Assembly: GCA_902729315.2 (NCBI GenBank)
Contig: LR746271.1
Span: forward strand, 5,971,137-6,035,136
Direction of reading: 5' to 3'
DNA from: Spirodela intermedia
Taxonomy: Eukaryota > Streptophyta > Magnoliopsida > Alismatales > Araceae
Length of the DNA stretch: 64,000 nucleotides
The notes below the pieces were generated by a model. It ran no database searches. It had not been told where the DNA came from and saw nothing but the letters and a program-made list of their open reading frames with translations. Of the stretch, positions 1-10,900 are shown piece after piece. The translations under genes and the position numbers were made by a program. Numbering within the stretch: the first letter of the stretch is position 1; the number at the start of each line of letters is the position of its first letter.

Positions 1-2480
1 AAAATAAGAAAGCAATCAAGTCACTTGCAAGTGAGGAACATATATAACTGAATAGAAAAATAATTGCACTAATTTACATAATCCACGATACAATCATCAA
101 ATTCATGTTAAAATAGTTTAAACCAATGCTATTTTGTCTTGGCTCCATCTTATGGCACATTGAACCTTTGCCACTGTACCCAAAACTTACACGTGCTGAC
201 ACTATAATAATGGATCATAAGATAATTATTAGACTAACAAGTTACCATTCGAATGGTCAAAAATAACAATTTTGTGACTATTGGCGACAAATAGATATCC
301 CTTAAAAAATAAAGGGATCCTCCCAATGAGTTAAAACATCAAAACTCAAGGTTCGCATCTCACACTTCAAGGAAGTTTCATGCAACCCAATAGTATAAGC
401 TTGAACTTCAATCTTAAATACTAATGTTGTAAGTGATTTAAAACTACTTTTTGAAGTTAGTGCCAGTTTATAGAGTGAATTAGGGGGAGGGGAGAAAACA
501 AGATTATTACCTACCTCACAGAAAAATTAGCTGAGGCATGTTACCTTTTGGAGCCTTGGTAACGTATATATGATGATTAAATTGGTAAAAGGATACCATG
601 TCAACTTTTTACCATTATAATTATTTTGAAATGTATTTTCTTGACCCTTGAAATAACTCAACGTGATTATAGCATTGAATGTACACTATATAGTTTATGT
701 TATACCTTTAAGAAGATAAACCCTTGAGTTATAGTCAAGAAAAACACTATGAACGGATTATATAAAATTTAATATAATAAAAAATATTAGGTGAAATCAC
801 TCTAGTTGAGAATAAGCATTCTTATATTATGAATTATTCAGCCATCTTTGTAATCCTTGAAAATAATTCAGTGTTGAAAATCAACTAATAGGATTTATTT
901 AATTTTTCTGAATTTTTAGAAAGTTTATATATTGATTTTGTTCACATAATAGAAGGAATTGGTGTACTTTCTTTGAAAATATTTTTAAAAATTTTAAAAT
1001 AAAAATAAAATAGAAAAAAACAATGAAGAGTCAAAATCAATGAATCTCTCTCAAGCATTCGAGTGACTCATCACTAGAAGTTATGCACTGATTTATAAGA
1101 GCACTATTTTTTTCTTGATTTACTATTGAATAAAGCTATGAATGTGATAAAAAGTAATTGGGTGATAATTTTTTTGGTCTTATAAAGCTATCAATTTAGA
1201 CTAAATTGCATGAGTGCTAACATGGTTTTTCCACTAAAAGCTCTAGATCTGGAAAAATTACTTCTAAGAAACACTTGAGTTGGCTAGAAATCTAGTCAAC
1301 ACTAGTTGTAGTCCCAATGTCCAAAGATTTGCTACTATGATTGAGTGGAACCTAAGAGCAAGATTCATAGAAAGTGGATGAGGACAAGTGGGTAAAGTCA
1401 TTAAAAAATTGAGTAGCATAATTAGATATAATAATAGACATGTGACTTTAGTTTAAAAGACATCAATTGACTCTCTTTTTATTTCTTCTTATAGCCTCAC
1501 TAAAACTAATAGATATGACATTGTTATCTAACTACATCCTAAAGACATTTATCTAAATTAAGAATAATTAAAACATCTGAATAAATATTTTTCCAATTTT
1601 TATATCACATACTGATCAATTATTATAAGTTGAAAGAAAAAAATGCTCTTACTAGGCATGATTAATACATGCAATTAATGCTCCAAGAAAATTAGTTTCT
1701 TGTTACCTAAGCATGATTAATACATACAATTAATGAACATACATAGGTAACATTGTATAGCATCGCTAAAAGAACATGTTAGGCATGTCACTTTACATCA
1801 CTTATGGAATGCCAAATATCCTCTACTTTAATGTCACTAATGTCATAGTTCGTAAAATTATTAAACCACCTCAAAATAGTAAGCCAAAATAAATTAAAAG
1901 TTAATTTTCTTAGTGATATTTTTTGTGAGCATCATCAAGACTTTTAATTTGCAGGTTTTCTTTACTATTATTAATTTATTGAAACACAATTGTAACCATC
2001 ATTAATAGTGAAGAAATATTATTAAATTGATCACAATAACTTTTTAGAGCACACTTCATTTGAATGATGATAAAACGAACATGCCAATAAAACCAGAATT
2101 TTACGTAAGCAAAGTATATTGCATGAATATCAAATTATTGGTAATATCATATATTAAATATATACATGTTGCAACCAAGATTGCAGACCATTTTTCAATT
2201 ATTTTAAGCATAAAAATAGTGCAGCTATGTAATTGTGTTATGGTTATAATCTTTATAACTAAACTAAATGCAAGAAAGAGTAATAATTGGAAGATCAGGC
2301 TACTGAAATTAGGATCCCAGCATAGCCGGCACCACCATAGTCCATGGCGTGTCCCCAATCCTCCAGCCGAGTGATTTACCAAGGAGAATCCCAACTTAAA
2401 TGCAGGTGCCAACTTTCTCAATGATCAGGAAGGATCATAAGAACGTCGTCTGGAAGGAGAGCAGAATGGGATGTGTTCAC
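1..2480. other. AT-rich intergenic DNA, no gene recognised
   Basis: This stretch is strongly AT-rich and holds no open frame that resembles a known protein. A 27-bp near-duplicate containing gcatgattaatacat occurs at about 1654-1681 and 1708-1735. No LTR, TIR or tRNA signature was recognised. It is probably decayed transposon or spacer DNA (inference). Confidence 0.5.
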
Positions 2481-2892
2481 TTCAATCGTTTATTTGGTCA
2501 AAATTTCAGCAGGGAAAGGAACGGACGTTGGTATCATATACCATAATTGACTCGCTATGCGTGAGCACAAACAATAACATGGTCTGATTCTAAGGAATAA
2601 AGAGGGGAGAGACGGCCCTGCGCGCCAGGTAGGTGGCATGGACTCGTCATTGTGAACAGCGATGTTGAGGATGAGAAGGGGGAGGCACAACCGACCCAAG
2701 ATTGAAACACGGTGGCGAGTCCAGTCCAGACGCCCGCAATCCGCAAAGAAAAACCAGGTGTGTGCAACAGCCGTCGAGAGAAACACACGAGGCATAATTA
2801 GGACATGAGCATAGATAGAACTCATAGGATAATCTAAGACAACATTGAAGACCAGAGCGTGGATGGGGCAAGGAAGCACGAGAACACGTGAT

Positions 2893-2963
<71 letters not shown>

Positions 2964-4224
2964 GAGAGGTAAGCCAACATAGGAAAGGAGAGAGAGAGCT
3001 CACCTAGACATCCGAGGATCGGTGGTGTAGCTGGGAGATAGGGGTGGTGGAATCCTTTTCAACACCTTCAGGTCTTTTGTGCTCCACGAGAGAAAATCAT
3101 AGTAACAAAAGAAGTTCTAAGATCAACAAGTATACAAAAATATGGTAAAAATAAACAAACTTAGAAAATAAAAAATACAAATTAATTGTTACAGAAAAAG
3201 TTCAATACGAACCAGTAGAACACTGTTCACCCCATCCGTTCTATGTGAAGTAGGAAGCAAGAAATAGATCAGCTCACAATAATGGAATTGACAAAAGGAT
3301 TTATGTGGCTTGTAAATTGGCCTCCTAAATCGATGGGAGACAATAAAAAATCCAGTAGATAAAACTCTGACCAAGAACCCAATAAACAAATCTCTAATCT
3401 TGGTCCTCTAAGCACTCACCAAGAATTTAGGGAATTAATTTTTTACCTTAGCCCTCCCTCCAAACAATTACCAACAGCCCGATAAGAGATCTCCCCTTGG
3501 AACCTTTTCAAAGCTTTTTTGGAACCTCTCCCAAGTTCTATCTAATGGGATGAACAAATGAAGATGGGCCCTCTGCTTATATATGCACCCTTGGGTCACC
3601 TCTGCTAATGGGATGAACAAACACCTGTGCGGTCAGTGTTTCCTCTTCCGTCCGCTCGGAACTGTGTGGGCGTTATCGGCCGTTTCCATTTCTCCCGGTC
3701 CGCCCACAAATGGGCCGTTCCGTCCGTGAGAATCGGTCCGCGAACGAACTCCTTTCTGGGCGGAACCCTTCTCCTCTCTTGCATTCAATGCGGGACGAGG
3801 ATCGAGGGGGAACACCACACCGTGTTTGACAGAGATCGAAGAACGTGGAATCGAATAAGCTTTCACCGAACACGGTCAATCGAATAAGCTACATAGTTAA
3901 CTTGCTTGCATTGAACTGCTCATCGTCCCAAATCTCTTGTATTAGTTGGAATAATCTAAACAAACAGGTATTTCTTGTCCCGTGATCATCCGGCACTGTC
4001 GACCAAAAAATATATGATTAAACGTACATAAAAAGAACAACAATAACTCGCGAATCCTGAGATTTTATCTGATCAGTTAACATCGCAATCTGGACACAGC
4101 TAGGAAAAAGCCTGGTTAAAAATGGTTAACCATTGCTTCTTTGTGGAACAACCGATGGGAGATTAAAGAAGAAGACGAAGATGAAGAAGAAGTAGAAGAA
4201 AAACTTAAACCAGGAAGACCGCTG
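2481..4224. other. Intergenic stretch with GA microsatellite
   Basis: The open frames here are low-complexity or antisense by-products and I recognise no protein. A GC-richer block at 3600-3890 is unidentified. The end next to 4224 is GAA/GAT-rich and probably forms the 3' UTR of the SET gene that ends at 4225. Confidence 0.4.
2896..2970. repeat. (AG)n microsatellite
   Basis: A run of AG dinucleotides of about 70 bp, with a few GG interruptions near its right end. Confidence 0.95.
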
Positions 4225-5841
4225 CTAGCTGATGGCGCCGAGGAGAATCCGCATGGCAGCTTGCTTCTTGGCCACCTTGCCATACACTCCTCTGGCCATT
4301 TTCATTAATCTCCCCTCATCGACGGGTGCTTCCGCTGCCCCCCTCCGCCGCCCCTCTCCTTCCTTCCTCTTCACCCCCTCCACCACGACCCTCAACACCC
4401 TCTCATCGCCGCCCACCGCCTCCGCGATGCTCTCCGCCGCCGCCATCTCCGCCGGAATCCGCCTCTCCCACTTTCTCACCTCCCTCTCCGTCGCGTACGT
4501 GGCTGTGTAGGCCTCCCAGAACGACGCCCGGAGGAAAGCCTTCTCCTTGCTCTTCACCACCCACCTCTTCGCCATCGCCTCCTCCAGCCGAGCCGCCATC
4601 TCGGGGACCATCGACTCTTCCATCTCTCTCAACTCTCCGGCGTATGCGGCGGCCTCCTCGAACTGGCACCTTCGGCAACGGCAGCAGAAGCCCCACGTCC
4701 CCGCCATCGTCTCCCGGCGCTTCCTCAGTGGCATCAGCACGTCGAAGTAGGGGAAGGTGATCTCCTCCCCTCCCTTGATGTCCCTCGACGCGTGGACCAG
4801 AAGATGGTTGCCGACGTGCAGGCGGCGGGCGTTGGGGTTGCAGGAGTGGTTGATGAAAGACGCCAGGAGCCAGAGCCCCACGCCATGGTAGCCGCCGCCG
4901 CCGCCGTTCTTCCCCAACACCTTCGCTGAGACCGCGTCATCCGCGAGACAATTCACGTCGAGGATCTTGAGAATTCTGTCGGTGTCCAACGCTTGATCGC
5001 CGGACAGTTCATCGTCTCGAGAAGGGCCCTGCTCCGGCACGAATAGCCGGATATCAGGAACTGGGAGGTCCTCTTCGTCTTCTCCGGTGGACAGAAGGTA
5101 GATTAGTCGGAGGGTTCTGCGGCACTTGCTGGCGGCGTCCAGCAACCTCGCCACGAAGTCTTTCCACATGACAAGACGGGCCCCCTCGCTGGACATGGGG
5201 TTCCCAGGCTCTGGCAGGATCCCCCGGCCGATGACCACAGCCTTCGTCACCACCAGCATGGTTCCCGATTCGATGTTCCTGGTGGCGAAGAGCCCCCGGC
5301 CGCCGCCGCAGCCCACAGAGCGCCTGATCACCACGGGGCCGACGTACTCGGCGAGCTCCGGCGGGTCCCCCTTGAAACCGTCGAGAACCCACTGGGAGAG
5401 ATCGAAGGCCCCTGTCTTCGACTGGGCCTCGAGCTTCTGGCAGCGGTCGATCAGGCCGCGAAGGGCGGTGTCGGAACCGCCGAGCGGCGCCAGGGCTCGT
5501 CGGAAACAGTCCGCGGCGCTGGAGTAGCGATCGAGGCCGAGGAGGATCTTTCCTTTGCAGATCAGGGTCTTAAGGTGGGAGGGATCCAAATCCAGGGCGC
5601 GGTCGCAGTCGCCGGCAGCCCCCGGTAGATCCCGCAGGCGCAGGCGGGCCTCCGCCCGGTTGGAGAGCGCCCCGCAGAGGATCTTCTGGAGCTTGGGGTC
5701 GCCGCCGGCGTCGCCTGAGACGTGGTGGAGGCAGAGGGAGATGAAGCGTGTGTACAGCCGGATGTATTCCTCCCAGTCGTCCAGAAGTAGCAGCTCCGTG
5801 GCTCTGCTCCTCAGCTGCTGTGCCTCCTCCTCCATTAGCAT
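4225..5841 (-). CDS. TPR and SET domain protein (SMYD-like plant methyltransferase family)
   Basis: Intronless gene of 538 residues if started at the Met codon 5839-5841. The open frame continues upstream to 5925, but those 28 residues are an Arg-Glu-rich run encoded by a CT repeat and look like 5' UTR. Residues about 15-125 resemble TPR helices (NRAEARLRL..AAGDCDRAL, then a second repeat). The SET domain is split: residues about 168-205 (GRGLFATRNIESG) and about 320-367 (NHSCNPN at 331-337, ITFPYFD at 361-367). A cysteine cluster CCRCRRC at 386-392 matches the post-SET zinc site. Members of this family are putative protein-lysine methyltransferases in nucleus or cytosol; the substrate is unknown. 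Plant relatives include Arabidopsis TPR-plus-SET proteins of the At1g33400 type (recall, unsearched). The reading frame is undamaged. Regulation is not visible. Confidence 0.88.
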   Translation of the reverse strand: MLMEEEAQQLRSRATELLLLDDWEEYIRLYTRFISLCLHHVSGDAGGDPKLQKILCGALSNRAEARLRLRDLPGAAGDCDRALDLDPSHLKTLICKGKILLGLDRYSSAADCFRRALAPLGGSDTALRGLIDRCQKLEAQSKTGAFDLSQWVLDGFKGDPPELAEYVGPVVIRRSVGCGGGRGLFATRNIESGTMLVVTKAVVIGRGILPEPGNPMSSEGARLVMWKDFVARLLDAASKCRRTLRLIYLLSTGEDEEDLPVPDIRLFVPEQGPSRDDELSGDQALDTDRILKILDVNCLADDAVSAKVLGKNGGGGGYHGVGLWLLASFINHSCNPNARRLHVGNHLLVHASRDIKGGEEITFPYFDVLMPLRKRRETMAGTWGFCCRCRRCQFEEAAAYAGELREMEESMVPEMAARLEEAMAKRWVVKSKEKAFLRASFWEAYTATYATEREVRKWERRIPAEMAAAESIAEAVGGDERVLRVVVEGVKRKEGEGRRRGAAEAPVDEGRLMKMARGVYGKVAKKQAAMRILLGAIS

Positions 5842-6660
5842 CCCCCTCTCTCTCTCTCTCTCTCGCCCAGCCGGCAGGTAGGAACCGGAATGGCCCAAAG
5901 TGCGAGATGCCCTCCAGATTTTCAAAAAGTCGGACCCCTACAACGCGCCCCTCTCAGCCGTTGAAGTTGGAGCCTCGTAACGGCTACTTTGACCGCTTCC
6001 ACCCCCGCGGCCCTCGGATTCCATCCATCGGACGGTCGATGAGCTCCCGCTGCGGAGGCCCGTCACGACGCCCTTCGATCCTTCTCCCTCGCCCTACATC
6101 AAATCTTCGCCTGAAAAATCCTCGCTTGCACCTATTTTCGCGAAAAATAATACCTTTGAAGTGGAGTTTCAGGGATCATCGCATCGTCAGAGATCGGGCA
6201 ACTTGAATTTCTTTTTTTCTTTCTTTTTTACTGTTTCCTCTTCCTAAAGCCAATTTTTTGGCTCATCGGCATTCGTCATTATTTATTTTACTTAGTCGAA
6301 TTAATATCCCACCGAAAAGAGTAATTTTTGTCGGCGATCGGGCAGGTCCTGGCCATGGATGGGATCAGGGGAGCGATCGGCGGTGCCGGGAGAGACCGAC
6401 CACCCTTCCCTGGCCGCGGCTGCGGCGACGGGCGCCTGCCCTGCGTGGCGGTGGACGTGCTCATGAAGGGAGAAGGGCTGCTGTCTTGCCTGTCTTTTGA
6501 CTGGTTCGAATCAAGGAGGTGCTGCACATTACGAAGTCTGGTTCTGGCTGCCAAATCCACATCGGAGAAACCCGAGAGAGAAGAGGGGAAGAAGGCGTAT
6601 CTTAACGGCGGTGGCGCGCCTCCTCAGAAACCGTTGGAGGCGTCGGCGAGCCATTTTCGC
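5842..6660. other. Promoter and 5' UTR side of the SET gene; 3' side of the propeller gene
   Basis: About 0.8 kb between two same-strand genes. The 36 bp next to 5841 contain a CT repeat (GA on the coding strand), likely 5' UTR of the SET gene. A GC-rich block at 6330-6600 is open in two frames, but neither resembles a known protein. Confidence 0.45.
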
Positions 6661-7995
6661 TCAGAGAGAGAAACAGCCGCCGCCGCATCTTTTAAAGCTT
6701 CGCATCTCAGGGCCGTCGGAGAGAGCCATCCCAATCCCGGACCTCCCCCCTTTCCCGACGCCCCCGTAGTAAAGCCTCCACCCTTCGCCGTCCATCTGCA
6801 CCAGGCACGGCGAACCGACTCCACCATCGTCCCACCCTCCCTCCGCGGACGGTTCGAGGACAGCCTCGCCGCCACGCCGCCGCCAGTCCTTCAACCCGTC
6901 CGGCGATTCCGCCACTCCGATGCTGCGGCGCCCGTCGCCGGAGACCCCTTCGTACGCCATCAGGTAGCCTTGCCCCTCTTTCCCCATCCTCACGACGTGT
7001 CCGCACATCACGCCCGCCTCGTCGAAGGCTCCGGCCGGCCCACCGCCCATCACCCTCCCTAGTTTGGCCCAGGTGATGCCGTCCCTGGACCTTGCGACGC
7101 CGATGGCAAACTGCCGGCTCTGCCGGTCGAACGAGTGGTAATACATCCTCAGATCGCCCGCCTCGTGGTAGACGACCCTCGGCGCCGCCAGAAACAGGGA
7201 GTCCCACTCGCCGGCTTCTCCGACGTCCAGCAGTGCGCCGGTGTGGTGCTCCCCCTCAATCCTCGCCCAGTGGCAGCCGTCCTGGCTGATGGCGAGGCCC
7301 GGCAGCGACTTCAGGGCAGCCGTCGCCGGCATGTCGACTTTCTCTGCAATGTAGCCCGTGTAGTACAGCCAGTAGAAGGCCCCGGGGCTGCTGACCTTGG
7401 CGCTTGACATGCTGATGACCTCCGCCGGCCTGAGGGCTGCGGTGTCGAACGCCCACCAGTCGCCACTCCGGCCGACGACAAGCCCTGCGGACTCCCCGTC
7501 CACGGTCTCGTCCCTCTTCCAGTGCATACCGTTGGCCGACGTCGCCAGCCCGATGCAGTCGCCGGAGCCGTCGCCATCTCCGCACCCGTGGTACCACAGG
7601 AACCACCTCTCGCTCTCGTCGCCGACGTACCTCTTCACAACTGGGGAGCCGACCTCTCGGCCATCCCAGGCGCCTGCAGCACCGACGTCGAACACGAGTC
7701 CCTCATTGGACGACGGGGTCAGCAGGGGAGGAGTAGCCTCTGCGCCCGCCGGAACGGGAGGGCGCAGCGAGGTCGCACCGCCGTTCGCGGCGGAGCTACC
7801 TCCGTCGCGGGCATCTCTTCCTAGGGAGCAGGTGGCGACCCTGCCGCTTGTCCTGCCGCTGCTCGGGCAGCGCAACCGGCTGGAGCGGTGTCCAGCGATC
7901 TTTGCGGCGAGGCGGATGGTTCCAGAAGGTGGAGATGGTAGGGCCCCGCTCGGCGAACTCCGATAGGGTCTGCGCGTCGCCGCCGTGGGCTCCAT
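6661..7995 (-). CDS. Five-bladed beta-propeller glycosyl hydrolase-like protein (arabinanase/levansucrase/invertase fold)
   Basis: Intronless frame. The Met codon at 7993-7995 gives 444 residues; an in-frame Met at 8200-8202 would add 69 low-complexity residues and is less likely. The first roughly 90 residues are rich in Ser, Arg and Pro with few acids, as in a plastid transit peptide (inference). The body has the repeated blade pattern of the GH43/GH32/GH68-like superfamily: RWFLWYHG, FYWLYYTGY, DLRMYYHSF and WRLYYGGVG tyrosine strands, alternating with GLATSANGMHW, GLAISQDGCHW, GVARSRDGITW and GVAESPDGLKDW loops. Catalytic acids were not assigned, and plant members of this group have no established substrate to my knowledge. 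No frameshift or internal stop is present. Confidence 0.8.
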   Translation of the reverse strand: MEPTAATRRPYRSSPSGALPSPPSGTIRLAAKIAGHRSSRLRCPSSGRTSGRVATCSLGRDARDGGSSAANGGATSLRPPVPAGAEATPPLLTPSSNEGLVFDVGAAGAWDGREVGSPVVKRYVGDESERWFLWYHGCGDGDGSGDCIGLATSANGMHWKRDETVDGESAGLVVGRSGDWWAFDTAALRPAEVISMSSAKVSSPGAFYWLYYTGYIAEKVDMPATAALKSLPGLAISQDGCHWARIEGEHHTGALLDVGEAGEWDSLFLAAPRVVYHEAGDLRMYYHSFDRQSRQFAIGVARSRDGITWAKLGRVMGGGPAGAFDEAGVMCGHVVRMGKEGQGYLMAYEGVSGDGRRSIGVAESPDGLKDWRRRGGEAVLEPSAEGGWDDGGVGSPCLVQMDGEGWRLYYGGVGKGGRSGIGMALSDGPEMRSFKRCGGGCFSL

Positions 7996-10900
7996 GAGCT
8001 GGGCAAGGATAGAGACGGAGATCGCTGCAATGAGGCCGCCGGCGACGGAGAGCGGAGGAGTCGAGCTCAGCGACGAAAAGGGGGGGGGGGGGGAGGATGA
8101 GGCGGATGTGTGGCTGGCAGTCGATGGAGGACGACTCCTGCCAAATGATATGATCGGTGGACGGAAGGCCCCTAATTGGATTCTACGCTGGGCCTCATTC
8201 ACGCCACGTGGTCCATATTCCTACAAAAGCCGCAGTCCTACAAAACTCCTTGGGAGCGGCGTCTGGTGTCGACACTCGGGGAGCTCATGGGGTTGTAAGG
8301 TGGGATGGCAGCGACCATAGTCAAACTCTTAGAAGTCAGCTTACTGCTGATACCTTTATCTTTCGTTGGGATTCCTCGGTGAATTTCTCTAGACCCCAGT
8401 TCCTCGGTGAATTTCTTCCTCATTCAACCAGCAAGGCATTTTTGGTTCCTTACGGAAGGAGATCAACAATCATGATTTTTCTTGAAAACTTGAAAAATAG
8501 AATACAAGAAAAATTCCCTTCAATTTCACTAGAGAAAAACCTGTTAAGAAAGAGAAATCCGACTGGAATCAACAATTACTTGTTGGCAGGACTCCAAAAT
8601 CATGAAATTATATAAGATCTGAAACAACATTACTGCACACAATGAGTGCGATCGGTATGGATACATTGAATGATGCATTACGCTATATAGAGTATTTACA
8701 AATTCGAAAATGATTGATAAGATCAACATCTGAACAATAAAAGCAACCGAGCTAAAACCGCATGAAAGAACAGGATGTGACTGAAGAGAACGAAATGCAA
8801 AAAAGGAAGCAATCGCAGTCATATATAGAAGAGAACCCTAAACTCACAGCTTTTTGATGTTCAGTCTATCATCAGCAAAAGTGGCAATAACTACGTAAGT
8901 CAATCATATAGAAAGAAGAGAGCCCTAAATTCACAGCTTAGGATGGCCATCACAGATGCGAACTTAATATATCTGATTACCCAACGAATTGTACTTTAAT
9001 TGGAGAATAAGGTATAATATCCTGACTTGGCAGTGATAATACACCTTTCTTTCTTGTACTGTTAATGATTTGTTCTCATCGGTGATTCCCTTCCAGATGA
9101 TATATCTGTGTGATGGGCTGACTTGGGAATGATGACGCTTGATTCGAAATATCTTTCAAAATAAAAATATTTGTACTTTAACAACGAAACCATGGTCTAT
9201 CTCGAGCTCTGTAGGGACGAAGGACTGACCTCTTCTTTTAATCCTCTACATATATCATTCTTCTCACTCTTATATTCCTATTTATCACTGTTTATCCTTA
9301 ATTTCGTTATAATCAGTTCATCTATTTGGCTTACTGTATTAAGTAGTCATCTCGCAACATTCGTCAAGAAATCACCACTATATAACGGGTTCGAGTAGTT
9401 ATGACTACGCAGCAACATCTATGGACGATATATATTTCCATTTCTCTAAAGGCAGTCCTCCCAGACCCGACAAATGGTATTTGGAAGATTTCTCATGTCG
9501 CAGTGAAAGAGTGTTGATTGCTTTTGACTACCAACCAGAGAAAATATCCAGATTCTTGGCGTTTGGTCTTTAAACTTCAAAGAAAAAACATATCCTGGGG
9601 ATAAAGCATATTCTTCTTCCACACTAGAAGTTCTTAATTTGTCAGCGTTTCTTCACCTCTCTTTTATGGGTTCTCTAGTCTTTCTACTCCATAGGCTAGA
9701 TATGGCTTCCCATACTCACTTAAATACGATTTTAGTTGCCACACTCGAGTTTCTAATCATTGTAATGTTATCGTACTCTCTTGGTGGGTTTGCTATGTCT
9801 TGATTTAACATTATTATTTGCTCCATAAATTGCACATATCATTAAAATTAGGTTTAGTAAAGTTTTCTTGAATTGGTTGATGAGTTATGATCCTCCTACT
9901 TGTGGTCTCTTAGCAAATTTGAATATAGAATTTGAATGATCACGAAAAGATGATAGCATCTACAACATATTTGATTAACTATCTTGTTAATAGTTGTTAA
10001 CCTCTCTTGGTGGGTTTGCTTTGTCTTGCTTTTCCATGTAATTGCTTGAACTTTTATTATAAAATAATGGAAGCATTGGTAATGATAATATCATCTGAAA
10101 CTATTCAGAATCTAGAATCTTTATCAAGAATCTATAGAAAAAAATAATCTTACAATGTTTTTATCCTTGTTATCTCATCATAAATGAGGAAAGATTCAAA
10201 AAAATTACCCTTTACTTTTCCTTCAAGTGCATACAAATATATATGTTCTAAAATGAAATTTTTGGTATACATTTACTAAATTCTTTTGTGACTATGAACA
10301 ACATGTATAAATTTACACTTATAAAGAAGTCAAAAAGCACATCTACTTTGAAAATTTTAAAAATTTAAGAACTCATGTTGATACATGGAGAAATATTTTT
10401 CACCATTTTTGAAAACTTCAAAATTGGAGGGTCAACAACTATGACATTGAGACGTCAAGAAAAGAATACAAAAGGACTAAAAACCTAATTTGGTCCTAAT
10501 AAGGCACAAAACATTCCTTTCTAATTTCTATTCTAGTATATATGTTTATTTAATTCAATATTTATCATAACTTATTTTCTTTCTAATACCCTATCTATTT
10601 AACTCGCCCATTTAGGTACATGTACTTTTAAAACTCGAAAATAAAAAAAGATTTTGTGAATGAGGTGCTCGAGTAGAGTAAAACATTATAAAAACCATTT
10701 TTTGAGCTCTACATTATTGGTAAGGAAGAAAAATAGAACTCAGATTATGTGATTATTGTGTGCTTAACAAAGCCATGATTCCTAACTGATTTCCTATTCC
10801 AATTGTGGGGAAATTATTCAATGAATAGTATGGTTAAATATTTTTTCTAAACTAGACATGATCTAGCTCTCACCAAATAGTTGAATAAGCTTTTTAACTA

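Noticed and set aside
2490-3003. Minus-strand frames ending in a Ser-Leu run
   Set aside because: The run is a translation of the GA microsatellite; no protein similarity.
4326-5527. Long plus-strand open frames opposite the SET gene (for example 4326-4760, 5126-5527)
   Set aside because: They are Pro/Ser-rich antisense translations of a GC-rich gene with clear conserved motifs on the minus strand.
6328-7966. Plus-strand open frames opposite and beside the propeller gene
   Set aside because: Composition mirrors the complement of the real gene and no domain is recognisable.
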